A stretch of 64,000 bases of DNA from NCBI GenBank assembly GCA_014651175.1, contig BMWJ01000002.1, forward strand, positions 248,001 through 312,000. Direction: 5' to 3'. How positions within the stretch are numbered: position 1 is the stretch's first letter; each line of letters begins with the position of its first letter. A program made the translations under genes and the position numbers. Origin of the DNA: Streptomyces clavifer. Lineage in GTDB: Bacteria > Actinomycetota > Actinomycetes > Streptomycetales > Streptomycetaceae. This document shows, in pieces, positions 44,023 to 53,825 of this stretch. The notes beneath the pieces are model-generated. The model was not told the origin of the DNA, ran no database searches, and was given only the letters and a program-made list of their open reading frames with translations.

Positions 44023-44792
44023 GCCTGGCTCCGGTGGTGCCCGAGCCGGCCGGACAGCGCGTCCGCGCCGCCCGCGGCGAGCTGCCCGAGCTCCGCCTCG
44101 CGCTCCTCGCTCCAGCGGATCATCGGCACGGAGATGGAGAGCGCGGCGACGACCCGGCCGGAGCGGTCCCGGACCGGCGCGGCCACGCAGCTCACGTCCG
44201 GGTTCGACTCCCGGTGCTCGACCGCGATGCCCCGTTTGCGCACGACGGCCAGCGCCTCCCGCAGCTCCGTGGCGTCGGTGAGGCTGTTGTCGGTCATCGC
44301 GACGAGTTCGCGTCCGTCGAGCCGGGCGTCGAGCTCCGCCTCCGGCAGGGCCGCGAGGAGCAGCTTGCCGACGGAGGTGCAGTGGGCGGGCAGCTTGCGG
44401 CCGGCGGCGGAGACCATGCGGACCGCGTGCGTGGAGTCCACCTTGGCGATGTAGATGACCTCGGTGTCCTCCAGGATCGCGACGTGGACGGTCTCGCCGC
44501 AGGTCTCGGCGACCTCGCGGGCCACCTGCTGGCCCTCGGCCGCCAGATCGAGCTTCTCGGCGTACCGGCTGCCGAGCTGGTACGTCCGCACGCCGAGCCG
44601 GTACCGGCCCGGCTGCCCCGGGACCGTGACCAGGTAGGAGCGTGCGGCAAGGGTGGTGAGCAGTTCGTGGACGGTGGTCCGTGGCAGTTGAAGCTTGCGG
44701 GTGACCTCGGGTGCGGAGAGCGTTCCCTCCCCCTGAAGGAACAGCTCGAGTACATCCAGTGCCCTGGTCACCGCAGGGACGAGTCGTCCCAT
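44019..44792 (-). CDS. IclR family transcriptional regulator
   Basis: The 257 residues have an N-terminal winged helix (VTRALDVLELFLQGEGTLSA, PEVTRKLQLPRTTVHELLTT). The IclR effector domain follows: AETCGETVHVAILEDTEVIY, LPAHCTSVGKLLLAALPEAE, DVSCVAAPVRDRSGRVVAAL and the final P-M-I-R. ATG at 44792 (MGRLVPAVTRAL) has GGTGGG upstream; GTG at 44816 or TTG at 44825 are possible longer starts. It is divergent from the PAP2 fusion gene. Confidence 0.93.
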   Translation of the reverse strand: MGRLVPAVTRALDVLELFLQGEGTLSAPEVTRKLQLPRTTVHELLTTLAARSYLVTVPGQPGRYRLGVRTYQLGSRYAEKLDLAAEGQQVAREVAETCGETVHVAILEDTEVIYIAKVDSTHAVRMVSAAGRKLPAHCTSVGKLLLAALPEAELDARLDGRELVAMTDNSLTDATELREALAVVRKRGIAVEHRESNPDVSCVAAPVRDRSGRVVAALSISVPMIRWSEEREAELGQLAAGGADALSGRLGHHRSQA

Positions 44793-45024
44793 GATCGCCC
44801 ACCCATCGTTCGACACTCCGGTCAATGACCGGAATCACGAACGCAGGCTAACGTCAGGGAACTTGTCCGGGCAACGCCCGGGAGGGGGCGGGGCGGCCGA
44901 CCCTGGGGGAAATCGACCGTTTCCTTACCGCTTCCGCCGATTTCCCGCGGAGCGTGGAGGTCCGGCCGGGTGTGGTGGGCGCGCCTCCTGGTTCACCGGC
45001 CACCGGCAGGGTAGTCGCTCTCTC

Positions 45025-46521
45025 ATGTCGACATCGAGCGGTCCACCCCCCTCCGACCGCTGGCGGAGCTGGTTCCGTCGGCGCGATCTTGCCGCGTTCC
45101 AGAGCGTGGCCGAGAGGCACTGGCCGGGCGCCGAGCCCGTCCTGCCCCGGCTGAGCCGCAGCGCCAACCACGGGCTGCTGTGGTTCGGGGCCGCGGCGGG
45201 AATGGCCGCACTGGGCACCAGTGCCCGGTCGCGCCGGGCCGCACTGCGCGGCATCGCCTCCCTCGCCGTCGCCTCGGCCGCCATCAACACCGTCGGCAAG
45301 GGCGCGGTCCGCAGGGAGCGGCCGATACTGGACATGGTCCCGGTGATGCGACAGCTCAAGCGGCAGCCGTTCACCACGTCCTTCCCGTCCGGGCACGCGG
45401 CGTCCGCCGCGGCGTTCGCGACGGGCGTCGCCCTGGAGTCCAAGGGCTGGGGTGCCGTGGTGGCCCCGGTCGCGGTCGCCGTGGCCGCGTCCCGCGTCTA
45501 CACCGGTGTCCACTATCCGAGCGATGTCCTCGCCGGTGCGGCACTCGGCATAGGGGCCGCCTTCGCACTGCGGGGTGTCGTACCCACCCGTGGGCAGCTG
45601 CCCGCGCCGGGCAGACCGCCGGCCTCGGCCCCGGCCCTGCCCGCAGGGCAGGACCTGGTGGTCATCGTGAACCGGCGGTCCGGCTCCGCGACCGCGACGG
45701 CCGGCCTGATCCGCGACGCGCTGCCGCTCGCCGAGGTGCTGGAGTGCGCGCCCGCCGACCTGTCGGGCGCGCTGGAGAACGCGGCCCGGCGGGGCAGGGC
45801 CCTGGGCGTGTGCGGGGGCGACGGCACGGTCAACATGGCCGCAGCCGTGGCGGCGACCCACAGCCTTCCGCTCGCCGTCTTCCCCGGCGGGACGCTCAAC
45901 CACTTCGCCTACGACCTCGGCATCGAGACGGTGCACGACACGGTCACGGCCCTCGCCTCGGGCGACGCGGTCCGGGTCGACCTGGGCCGCTTCCGTCCCG
46001 GTCCGCAGGGACCGGGCGGTGCGCACGGCTACTTCATCAACGCGTTCAGCCTCGGGGTCTACCCGGAGCTCGTGCGGACCCGGGAGCGCTGGGCGCCCAG
46101 GATCGGGGGCTGGCCCGCGGGTGTGCTCGCGGCCTTCGAGGCGCTGCGCGGCGAGCGCCCGCTGACTGCCGAACTGCAGGGACGCAAGAGGCCGTTGTGG
46201 CTGCTCTTCGTCGGCAACGGAATGTTCCGGCGGGTAGGGCCCGCGCCCGGCCGCCGGCACAATCTGGCCGACGGGCTGCTGGACGTACGGGTCGTGCACG
46301 GCGGTCGCACCCCGGGGCTGCGCCTCCTCGCGGCGGCGGTGGCCGGACCGCTGAGCCGGTCGCCCGTCCACGCGGCGGTCCGCCGCCGCCAGGTGCGGAT
46401 CTCCGGCCTCGCACCCGGCACCCCGTACGCGTACGACGGCGAAGTGGCGCACTCCGGAGCTGAGTTGCTGATCGACAAGCTGCCGGAGGCCCTGACCGTC
46501 TACTGCCCGATGCGGTTCTAG
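45025..46521 (+). CDS. PAP2 phosphatase-diacylglycerol kinase fusion
   Basis: The protein has 498 residues. The N-terminal PAP2 domain keeps all three phosphatase motifs: KGAVRRERP, SFPSGHAAS and SRVYTGVHYPSDV. From about residue 215 a DAGK catalytic domain has VVIVNRRSGSA, GVCGGDGTVNMAAAVA and FPGGTLNHFAYDLG, with the C-terminal YDGEVAH. One half dephosphorylates lipid phosphates, the other phosphorylates lipids, so it may interconvert phosphatidic acid and diacylglycerol or act on undecaprenyl lipids at the membrane. The start has only a weak ribosome-binding site. Confidence 0.9.
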   Translation: MSTSSGPPPSDRWRSWFRRRDLAAFQSVAERHWPGAEPVLPRLSRSANHGLLWFGAAAGMAALGTSARSRRAALRGIASLAVASAAINTVGKGAVRRERPILDMVPVMRQLKRQPFTTSFPSGHAASAAAFATGVALESKGWGAVVAPVAVAVAASRVYTGVHYPSDVLAGAALGIGAAFALRGVVPTRGQLPAPGRPPASAPALPAGQDLVVIVNRRSGSATATAGLIRDALPLAEVLECAPADLSGALENAARRGRALGVCGGDGTVNMAAAVAATHSLPLAVFPGGTLNHFAYDLGIETVHDTVTALASGDAVRVDLGRFRPGPQGPGGAHGYFINAFSLGVYPELVRTRERWAPRIGGWPAGVLAAFEALRGERPLTAELQGRKRPLWLLFVGNGMFRRVGPAPGRRHNLADGLLDVRVVHGGRTPGLRLLAAAVAGPLSRSPVHAAVRRRQVRISGLAPGTPYAYDGEVAHSGAELLIDKLPEALTVYCPMRF

Positions 46522-46633
46522 TCGACCGCATGGTGAGACGTGAATCTCAGGATGCGACATCGCGGCGTACCGTGGCCGCAGCGCCCGCGGGCGAAGCCGC
46601 GAGCTGCGCGAAGTCCGGGGAGGACGTACGGCC

Positions 46634-47440
46634 ATGCCGAAGGAAACAGCGACATACACCCATGGTCACCACGAGTCGGTGCTGCGCTCGCACCGGTGGC
46701 GGACCGCCGCCAACTCGGCGGCGTACCTGATCGGCCGGCTCGCCCCCGGACAGCGGGTGCTGGACGTCGGCTGCGGCCCGGGCACCATCACGGCGGACCT
46801 CGCCGCACTGGTCGCGCCGGGCCGGGTGACGGCGGTCGACACCGGCCGGGAGATCCTCGATCAGGCGGCCGGTGTCGCAGCCGAACGCGGCCTGGGCAAC
46901 GTGGAGTTCGCCACCGCAGATGTGCACGCCCTGGACTTCGCCGACGACTCCTTCGACGTCGTCCACGCGCATCAGGTGCTCCAGCACGTGGGTGATCCGG
47001 TCCAGGCGCTGCGCGAGATGCGACGGGTGTGCCGACCGGGCGGCATCGTCGCCGTACGCGACAGCGACTACGCGGCGATGGCCTGGTACCCGGACGTGGC
47101 GGGGATGACGGAGTGGCAGGAGCTGTACGGGCGCGTGGCCCGCGCCAACGGCGGTGAACCGGACGCCGGACGCCGGCTGCTGTCCTGGGCCCGGCAGGCC
47201 GGCTTCACCCGCATCACCCCGACTGCGGGCGCCTGGTGCTTCGCCGGGGAGGACCGCGCCTGGTGGAGCGGCCTGTGGGCGGACCGTACGACCGCGTCGG
47301 TGTACGCGCAGCTGGCGGTGGACGGCGGACACGCGCGTCCGGAGCAGCTGACGGCGATCGCGGAGGCCTGGCGCGCCTGGGGCGAGGAGCCCGACGCGTG
47401 GTTCCTGGTCCCGCACGGCGAGCTGATCTGCCAGGTGTGA
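46634..47440 (+). CDS. Class I SAM-dependent methyltransferase
   Basis: A 268-residue Rossmann methyltransferase. Motif I is RVLDVGCGPGTITADLAALV, followed by VTAVDTGREILDQA and VHAHQVLQHVGDPVQALREM. The C-terminal part (WWSGLWADRTTASVYAQLAV) resembles the UbiE/menaquinone-type group of actinobacterial paralogues, but no quinone genes are near. The acceptor is unknown. GGAGG lies ten bases before the ATG. Confidence 0.9.
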   Translation: MPKETATYTHGHHESVLRSHRWRTAANSAAYLIGRLAPGQRVLDVGCGPGTITADLAALVAPGRVTAVDTGREILDQAAGVAAERGLGNVEFATADVHALDFADDSFDVVHAHQVLQHVGDPVQALREMRRVCRPGGIVAVRDSDYAAMAWYPDVAGMTEWQELYGRVARANGGEPDAGRRLLSWARQAGFTRITPTAGAWCFAGEDRAWWSGLWADRTTASVYAQLAVDGGHARPEQLTAIAEAWRAWGEEPDAWFLVPHGELICQV

Positions 47441-47444
47441 CCGG

Positions 47445-47460
47445 CCGGTCCGCGGACCGG
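47445..47460 (+). terminator. Palindromic hairpin after the methyltransferase gene
   Basis: CCGGTCCGCGGACCGG is a perfect 16-base palindrome four bases after the stop codon at 47440. Confidence 0.5.
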
Positions 47461-47501
47461 AACCGATCACACACCTCCGGGTCGCCAACTACCCTCGTGG
47501 C

Positions 47502-47855
47502 ATGGAGATCCTGGGAACCACGCTACGTATCTGCGTCGACGACCTGGAGGCCTCGGTGGCCTTCTACGAGGGCCTGACCGGCACTCCGGCGCTGCGCTTC
47601 GAGCGCGGCGGGGTCTCGGTCGCCGCGATCGGCTGCTTTCTGCTGATGAGCGGCCCCGAGTCGGAGCTGGAGGTGCTGCGCAAGGTGTCGGCGACGATCG
47701 CAGTCAAGGACGTCGAGGAGGCGAACGCGGCGCTGACCCGGGCCGGGGCCAAGGTCATCGCCGGCCCGGTGCCCACTCCGGCCGGCCGCAATCTGATCGC
47801 CCTCCACCCCGATGGCTCGGTCTTCGAGTACGTCGACCGGAGGGCCTCCGCCTGA
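47502..47855 (+). CDS. VOC family protein (glyoxalase/bleomycin-resistance fold)
   Basis: The 117 residues hold one VOC module: LGTTLRICVDDLEASVAFYE, GLTGTPALRFERGGVSVAAI, VKDVEEANAALTRAGAKVIA and ALHPDGSVFEYVDR with a late Glu as possible metal ligand. The role could be a small dioxygenase/isomerase or ligand binding; the sequence does not tell. The ribosome-binding site is weak. Confidence 0.88.
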   Translation: MEILGTTLRICVDDLEASVAFYEGLTGTPALRFERGGVSVAAIGCFLLMSGPESELEVLRKVSATIAVKDVEEANAALTRAGAKVIAGPVPTPAGRNLIALHPDGSVFEYVDRRASA

Positions 47856-48058
47856 CCGCGTGTCCGGCGGACGGCCCGTGCACGCCCGCGGCCCGTGGAC
47901 GCGCGGCCGGTGATCTCGTCACGACGTCATCGGCCGACCGGCGCCGGGACGGCGGGCGGACGGACGGCGCTCGGGCCGCGGAAATTCCCGCGCGCCATCC
48001 GTCCTCGTCGTCGTAGCCTTCCCTCTCCACGCCGGCAGAGCAGAGGACGGGCAGGACG

Positions 48059-48412
48059 ATGGGCACGCAGCACACGTACCGGGTGATCGTGCGGGGCACC
48101 TGGGAAGGGCTGACGGACGAGGGCAGGGACCGGCTGCTGGCCGAGGTGGAGCAGCACGGCCTGGCGGCCATGCAGTTCACCGAGGAGGGGACGCTCACCT
48201 ACGACACCGTGCTGAAGCACTTCAGCTTCCGGTACGTGGTGGTCTCGGACCCGGCGGACGGCGACGAGATGGCGGCGGCGATCGCCGAGGACCGCGCGGA
48301 GACCGCCCTCGCCGCACGGGGCCTCGGCCACGGCGAACTGCGCTGCTCCGTGACGGACATGGACACCATGAAGATCAACTACAAGGGGCGGCGGGGGCCG
48401 GGGGCCGCGTGA
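48059..48412 (+). CDS. DUF6204 family protein
   Basis: A 117-residue actinobacterial protein: HTYRVIVRGTWEGLTDEGRD, FTEEGTLTYDTVLKHFSFRY and LRCSVTDMDTMKINYKGRRG. It looks like a compact ferredoxin-like alpha/beta domain with no signal peptide. Function unknown. CAGGACG precedes the ATG. Confidence 0.82.
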   Translation: MGTQHTYRVIVRGTWEGLTDEGRDRLLAEVEQHGLAAMQFTEEGTLTYDTVLKHFSFRYVVVSDPADGDEMAAAIAEDRAETALAARGLGHGELRCSVTDMDTMKINYKGRRGPGAA

Positions 48413-48583
48413 CGACGACCGCTGCGGGAGGTACGGCCGTGGCGTCCCCCGCGACGACGACGGCCGGAACCGTGCGTGTACGCGGCCCGGGCCGTGCCGT
48501 GCGGCAGCAGGCGGCCGAGGACCCTCCTGTGCCGGAAGCGGTGCCCGGACCACGTCGCAACGGGCGCTCGAGGACCTCGGCGG

Positions 48584-48817
48584 CTACCTGGCCCGGCGGC
48601 GGTGCATCACGTAGCCGCCGCAGAGCAGACCCGCCACGAACACCCCCAGCAGCGCCGCCCAGAGCGGCATGGTGACCTTCGGGATGATGACGCGGATGGT
48701 GACCTCGTCGGTGTTCACGCAGATGAAGACGATCGCGAGGACCGCCAGCAGGGTGACGGCGATGCGGCCGGGACTGAAGGCGCCCGTGGCGCCGCTGGAT
48801 ACGTCCTTCGGGCTCAT
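48584..48817 (-). CDS. LapA-domain small membrane protein
   Basis: The 77 residues have two transmembrane segments (RIAVTLLAVLAIVFICVNTD and MPLWAALLGVFVAGLLCGGY) and end in MHRRRAR. The NTDEVTIRVIIPKVTMPLWA loop is the LapA/DUF1049 signature. In other bacteria LapA helps assemble surface lipopolysaccharide; here the role is unknown. GGAGAGG lies five bases before the ATG. Confidence 0.88.
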   Translation of the reverse strand: MSPKDVSSGATGAFSPGRIAVTLLAVLAIVFICVNTDEVTIRVIIPKVTMPLWAALLGVFVAGLLCGGYVMHRRRAR

Positions 48818-48929
48818 GTGACCCTCTCCGCTGGGTCCTGGCTCCTGGACCAGGAACGGCCGTCCCCGGACCCCAGGATCTCTCCCTCCCTGGCCCGGGG
48901 GCAGTGGAGCGCGGCCGTTCGGGTGGCGG

Positions 48930-50705
48930 TCAGCCGACCGCGGGGAGCTCCAGGACACCGGTGTCCTGCGGGGCGCTGACGACCGTGACCGGTTTGATGC
49001 CCCGGTTCCCGAAGTACGCCGTGTCACTCGCGGCGATCACGAACCGCAGCCGGTGCCCGGCCTCGTACCGGTGCACGATGCCCGGCAGCTCCACGGTGAA
49101 CGGACGCGTGACGTCGGGCACGCGTACCGGTGCGACCAGGCGGTTCACCAGGTGCTGGGTTCCGTCGGGGGCCACGTCGTACACCTTCGCGAACAGGACC
49201 AGCCGGTCCGACGCGTCCCCGCTGTTCTGGACCCGTTCCGCGGTGGGCGACTTCACCTCGAGCGTCGCCTTCGGCGCGCCGACGACGTCCACCGGTGCGG
49301 TCAGCGAGGCACTGGTCCAGCCCAGGTGGGTGCCCCTGGTGTCGTACGGTGCCGGGTCCTTCAGGCCGATGAGTCCGGCCAGGGAGCTTTCGGAGTGGCT
49401 GGTCGGCAGGAGCGCGTTGGTGTACTGGCGGCTGCCGCGGGTGACCTTCGAACGGCTGTCCACCAGGGTGCCGTCCCCGGAGAGGTAGAGGGTCCGGGAG
49501 GGGGCGGGCACGGCGGGGGCGGTGCCGTAGCCACTCGTCCAGTCCCGGTAGTAGGCGAACGCGGGCCCGGTGTCGGTGTCCTGCCGTTGGTGGAGGTAGC
49601 GGTCGAACCAGGCGAGGATCCGCTGCCCGACGTAACTGGTCTCCAGATTGCCCGTGGCGAGGTCGAGTTCGCCGGGTACCTGGCCGCCGCTGTGGCCCCA
49701 GGCCTGCCAGATCATCTTCGTGGTGGTGCCCTGTGCCCGGAGCGTCCGGTACGTCGCGGTGGCCTCGTTGAGGTTGAAGAGGCTGTCGGCCTGGCCCTGG
49801 ACGAGCAGCGTGGGCGCGGTGACCCCGGGGAGGTAGGAGGCCGGTGAGACGCTGCGGGCGTAGGCGAGCATCGCGTCCGTGCGGTCGGCCGGGTAGCGGC
49901 CGGAGTTCAGGAGACGGATGGTGTCGCAGGCCCGCGGGGCGAAGTGCAGGCACGCGGGGCTGCCGAAGCGGGACGGGTCGATGCTGGGGACCAGCAGCGG
50001 CTGCCCCTCGCCCAGCAGGTAGAACCCGTTGGTCCACTGCCACTTGAAGACACCGGGGGTGTCGGAGGAGACGCCCCGGGCCGCCCCTGTCGTGTTGGGC
50101 GAGAGCGCGTACGCCAGGTCGTTCCAGGTGATGAGCGGGACGAGGGCGTCGACCCGGTGGTCGACGGAGGCGGTGGCCAGCTGGACGGCTCCGCCGTACG
50201 AGCCGCCGATCATGCCGACGCGCGGGTCGCCCGGTCCGTCCCCCGTGACGAAGTCGGCCCGGGTGCCGTCGTCGGCGGCCCGTGTCCCGGCGAGGAAGTC
50301 GACGAGGCCGGAGGCCGCCCTGCCGTCGATCGCGGGGTCGTCGAGCGTGATGAGGCAGCCGGACTTGCCGAAGCCGAGGCCGGAGTAGACGAGGCCCACG
50401 TAGCCCCGTGCGGCGAAGGCCCTGCCGATGGCGTCGGTGGAGCCGTCGGACTTGCTGCCGCCGAACCCGTTGGTCGCGAGGACGGCGGGGGCGGGGTGCC
50501 CGGCGTCGACACCGGCGGGCCGGTAGAGGTCGGCGTCCACGGTGCAGGACCGGTCACCCGCCCGCACGGTGAACTCCAGTGGGGTCACCGTGAACTCGGA
50601 GGCGGCCGACACGGGCCCGGCGCCGAGCAGGGCGAGCGGGGCGATGAGGGCCGCCCCGGCGAGGAAGGTGAGGGGACTGCGGGACCTGGGGACAGCACGC
50701 GACAC
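48930..50705 (-). CDS. Secreted CocE/NonD-type alpha/beta hydrolase (X-Pro dipeptidyl-peptidase-like)
   Basis: The 591 residues start with a signal peptide (SPLTFLAGAALIAPLALLGA, GPVSAAS). The S15/CocE catalytic domain follows, with nucleophile Ser in GMIGGSYGGAVQLAT, Asp in LLVQGQADSLF and His in IWQAWGHSGGQ. The C-terminal jelly-roll is typical of PF08530 (RLRFVIAASDTAYFGN). It probably cleaves X-Pro peptides or esters outside the cell. GTG at 50705 has GGAGG five bases upstream; GTG at 50717 is less favourable. Confidence 0.9.
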   Translation of the reverse strand: MSRAVPRSRSPLTFLAGAALIAPLALLGAGPVSAASEFTVTPLEFTVRAGDRSCTVDADLYRPAGVDAGHPAPAVLATNGFGGSKSDGSTDAIGRAFAARGYVGLVYSGLGFGKSGCLITLDDPAIDGRAASGLVDFLAGTRAADDGTRADFVTGDGPGDPRVGMIGGSYGGAVQLATASVDHRVDALVPLITWNDLAYALSPNTTGAARGVSSDTPGVFKWQWTNGFYLLGEGQPLLVPSIDPSRFGSPACLHFAPRACDTIRLLNSGRYPADRTDAMLAYARSVSPASYLPGVTAPTLLVQGQADSLFNLNEATATYRTLRAQGTTTKMIWQAWGHSGGQVPGELDLATGNLETSYVGQRILAWFDRYLHQRQDTDTGPAFAYYRDWTSGYGTAPAVPAPSRTLYLSGDGTLVDSRSKVTRGSRQYTNALLPTSHSESSLAGLIGLKDPAPYDTRGTHLGWTSASLTAPVDVVGAPKATLEVKSPTAERVQNSGDASDRLVLFAKVYDVAPDGTQHLVNRLVAPVRVPDVTRPFTVELPGIVHRYEAGHRLRFVIAASDTAYFGNRGIKPVTVVSAPQDTGVLELPAVG

Positions 50706-50843
50706 ATGGACCTCCACACCGAGGGCGCCCTACCGAGTGGTAAGTACCGAGCCGGGCCCATGCTGTGACACAGGTCACATGATGTCAACGTACGCGGCGG
50801 AGTTTCCCCGACGGTTGTTCACTTCCCGGGCGCCGTCCGTGCT

Positions 50844-51797
50844 TCAGAGCAGCGCGGGTACCTCGGCGGTGAGGGTGCAGCGACCGCCGTCCGCCGGGGC
50901 GTCCAGCACAGCGGGTACGCCGAGCGGAATCGTCAGAGCCGTGGGGCCGTGGCCGAAGCCCAGCTCCTCGACGACCGGTACGCCGAGGCCGCCGAGCCGG
51001 TCGGCGAGCACGGCGCGCACCCGCTCGTACGGCCCGCAGTCCTGCCAGGAACCGCACGCCACCCCCGCGACGCCGTCGAGGGCCCCGATGCGCAGCAGCC
51101 GGGTGAGGATGCCGTCGAGCCGGTGCGGGTCCTCCGTGATGTCCTCGATCACCAGCAGCCCGCCCCGGGCGGAGGTCCGGGCGTGCGGGGTGCCGGCGTC
51201 GGCGGCGAGCAGGCTCACGCAGCCGCCGTAGGTGATCCCCCGTGACCGGCCGGGGACCAGCGCCGCCGCCGTGTCCAGGCCGAGCGTGCGCACCGACTCG
51301 GGTGCGAACAGGGTGGAGCGCAGCGCCTCCTGGGTCGCCGCGTCCTTGAGGAACACCTCGGTGGCGACCATCGGTCCGTGCAGGGTCGAGAATCCGGCCC
51401 TCAGCGCGAACGCCTCGTGCAGCACGGTGATGTCGCTGTACCCGACGAACACCTTCGGGCCGGCGGCCCGCAGCGCCGGCCAGTCCAGGAGGTCGACCAT
51501 GCGGTGTGCGCCGTATCCGCCGCGGGCGCACAGCACGGCGTCCACGGAGGGGTCGCACCAGGCTTCCTGGAGATCCCGGGCGCGGTCCTCGTCGGTGCCG
51601 GCGAGGTGGTCCAGCCCGGGGTGCGTGTCGAGGACGTGGGGAGCGACCAAGGGCTCCAGGTCCCACCCGCGCAGCAGGTCGAGACCTCTTTCGAGGCGGT
51701 CGGCGGGCACGGGCCCGCTGGGTGCGACCACCGCGACCCGGGCGCCGGGGCGCAGCCGCGCCGCCCGGGCGAGCGGCTGGAGGGTCCTCCCGGTCAC
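50844..51797 (-). CDS. S66 family LD-carboxypeptidase
   Basis: The 317 residues have the family's early ARVAVVAPSGPVPADRLERG. The substrate-loop CARGGYGAHRMVDLLDW, nucleophile Ser in KVFVGYSDITVLHE, Glu in GLLVIEDITEDPHRLDG and His in LGFGHGPTALTIPLG complete the Ser-Glu-His triad. LD-carboxypeptidases cut the terminal D-Ala from murein tetrapeptides; relatives of the MccF type inactivate peptide-nucleotide antibiotics. GTG overlaps the S9 peptidase stop (GTGA). It is the last gene of the peptidase operon. Confidence 0.93.
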   Translation of the reverse strand: MTGRTLQPLARAARLRPGARVAVVAPSGPVPADRLERGLDLLRGWDLEPLVAPHVLDTHPGLDHLAGTDEDRARDLQEAWCDPSVDAVLCARGGYGAHRMVDLLDWPALRAAGPKVFVGYSDITVLHEAFALRAGFSTLHGPMVATEVFLKDAATQEALRSTLFAPESVRTLGLDTAAALVPGRSRGITYGGCVSLLAADAGTPHARTSARGGLLVIEDITEDPHRLDGILTRLLRIGALDGVAGVACGSWQDCGPYERVRAVLADRLGGLGVPVVEELGFGHGPTALTIPLGVPAVLDAPADGGRCTLTAEVPALL

Positions 51798-53803
51798 TTC
51801 TTCAGCTCCAGGCGCGGTACGTCGGCGCGGTCGATACCGAAGGTCTGCGCGTAGAGGGAGAGTTCGGCCTCCAGGGCGCGGATCACGGTCTCCGCGCGGC
51901 GGAATCCGTGGCTCTCCCCCTCGAAGGCGAGGTAGGCGTGCGGGACGCCGCGGCCCTCGATCGCGGCCAGGAACCGCTCGCACTGGATCGGCGGGCAGAT
52001 CGGGTCGTCGAGTCCCTGGAGCAGCACGAACGGTGCGGTGAGCCGGTCGGTGCGGTTGATGGGCGACCGTTCCCGGTAGCGCTCGGGTACCTCGTCGAGC
52101 GGGCCCACGAGCGACTCCAGGTACTGCGACTCGAAGTCGTGCGTCTCGCCGGTGGCCCATCCCTCCAGGTCGAGGATGGGGTAGCTGATCGCCCCGCACG
52201 CGTACACGTCGGTGCCGGTGAGGGAGGCGGCGGCGGTCCAGCCGCCGGCGCTGCCGCCCCGGACGGCCAGCCGGTCGCGGTCGGCCGAACCCTCCTCCGC
52301 CAGCCCGAGCGCGACGGCGGCGCAGTCCTCCACGTCGACGACGCCCCACTGTCCGCGGAGCCGTTCGCGGTAGAGCCTGCCGTAGCCGGTCGAGCCGCCG
52401 TAGTTGACCTCGGCGACGCCGATGCCGCGGGAGGTGAAGTAGGCGATCTCGAGGTCGAGCACGAGCGGGTCACGCCCGGTGGGCCCACCGTGCACCCAGA
52501 TCGCGTAGGGCGGCAGCTCGCCGTCGGGGCCGGTGCGGTCGGGGTGGTGCGGCGGGTAGACGTGCGCGTGGATCTCGCGGCCGTCGGGGCCCGTGAAGGT
52601 GCGGATCTGCGGCTCGGGGTAGTACGCGGGGTCGACGGCGTCCTGGTGGGGTGAGCCGAGGGTGCGGGTGTGCCCGGTCGCGGTGTCCAGCTCGACCACC
52701 TCGTACGAGGTGTGCGGGCTCGCGGCGATGCCGATGACCCGGGTGTCCTGCACGGTGAGCGTCTCGGCCCACGCGGTCCAGGGGCCGACGGCGTCGACGA
52801 GTTCGCCGGTCTCCGGGTCGAGCACGCCGAGCCGGGTGGTGCCCCGGCCGTGGATGACGGCGATCAGCCCGTTGTCCAGCAGCCGGAACCAGCGCAGACC
52901 GATCTTCCACAGCGGCCCGCCGAATTCCTCGCCGCGTCCGGAGCAGAGCCGGCTGCTGGGCACGACCGCGCCCTCGACGGCGTCCGGCCGGATCCGCTGG
53001 AGCTCCCACCAGCCGCCGATGTCCGACACGAAGAGCAGGGAACCGTCCCGGTCCCACTCGACCTGGACGACCGATTCGTCGAGGTCGCCGACGAGGGGCC
53101 GTACCCCGGTGAAGAGGCCCTCCGCGGTGACTTCGGCGATCATGGCGACGGTGCCGTCCCACGACATCTGCGGGTGGTCCCAGGCGATCCAGGCGACCCG
53201 GCGGCCGTCGTGGGACAGCCGGGGACCGGTGACGAACCGGTGCCGGTCGTCGGTGAGTTCGCGGACGGCGCCGCGGTCGGAGGCGGCCGAGCCGTCCAGT
53301 GGGACGGCGGCGATCACCCGGCGCACGTCGGTGGGCGACGCGCCGGTGAACTCCTCCAGCACGCACCAGACCTCACCGCTGCCGCCGCGGTCGAGGTGGA
53401 TTTCGGGGTCCACCCAGCGCAGCCCGTCGCCGGTGTGCGACACCGGGGTGAGCGGCCAGGGTGCGTCGGGCCCGTCCGGCGCGTACGCGTACAGCCGCTG
53501 GTCGGGGAAGTGGACGAAGACGACCAGCGGTCCGCCCGTCCCCCGCGCCGCGCCCGCCCACGGCGCCCCGCCGTACTCGATGACGCGGCTGCGGGGGTTC
53601 CACGGTTCGGGGAGCACCGAAGCGGTGGTGCCGTCGGCCCGGCGGCGTACGAGGGCACGGCGGCCTCCCTCGGCCGGGCGCGGCTCCGTCCACCACACCT
53701 CGTCGCCGACGCTGCCGACGAACTCCGGCCGGCCGTCGTGCGACGCGGCGAGCGCCGCGTCGATCGGTGACGGCCATGAGCCGTATGACGCTGTGGACAC
53801 CAT
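51794..53803 (-). CDS. S9 family prolyl oligopeptidase/acylaminoacyl peptidase
   Basis: The 669 residues form an N-terminal beta propeller and a C-terminal alpha/beta hydrolase. Ser is in LAVRGGSAGGWTAAAS, Asp in LLQGLDDPICPP and His in EGESHGFRRAE. No signal peptide is present, so it acts in the cytoplasm on short peptides. The stop overlaps the S66 start by four bases; the M20 gene ends 22 bases before this start. Confidence 0.93.
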   Translation of the reverse strand: MVSTASYGSWPSPIDAALAASHDGRPEFVGSVGDEVWWTEPRPAEGGRRALVRRRADGTTASVLPEPWNPRSRVIEYGGAPWAGAARGTGGPLVVFVHFPDQRLYAYAPDGPDAPWPLTPVSHTGDGLRWVDPEIHLDRGGSGEVWCVLEEFTGASPTDVRRVIAAVPLDGSAASDRGAVRELTDDRHRFVTGPRLSHDGRRVAWIAWDHPQMSWDGTVAMIAEVTAEGLFTGVRPLVGDLDESVVQVEWDRDGSLLFVSDIGGWWELQRIRPDAVEGAVVPSSRLCSGRGEEFGGPLWKIGLRWFRLLDNGLIAVIHGRGTTRLGVLDPETGELVDAVGPWTAWAETLTVQDTRVIGIAASPHTSYEVVELDTATGHTRTLGSPHQDAVDPAYYPEPQIRTFTGPDGREIHAHVYPPHHPDRTGPDGELPPYAIWVHGGPTGRDPLVLDLEIAYFTSRGIGVAEVNYGGSTGYGRLYRERLRGQWGVVDVEDCAAVALGLAEEGSADRDRLAVRGGSAGGWTAAASLTGTDVYACGAISYPILDLEGWATGETHDFESQYLESLVGPLDEVPERYRERSPINRTDRLTAPFVLLQGLDDPICPPIQCERFLAAIEGRGVPHAYLAFEGESHGFRRAETVIRALEAELSLYAQTFGIDRADVPRLELKK

Positions 53804-53825
53804 GAGTGTTTCCCCCCGTGATCGG

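Noticed and set aside
48409-48675. An 88-codon frame starting with GTGA overlap after the DUF6204 gene
   Set aside because: Arg/Pro/Thr-rich composition with no domain, and its 3' part is antisense to the LapA gene.
48842-48865. TCCTGG/CCAGGA inverted repeat between the LapA and hydrolase genes
   Set aside because: The stem is only six bases in a repetitive CCTGG context, too weak to call a terminator.
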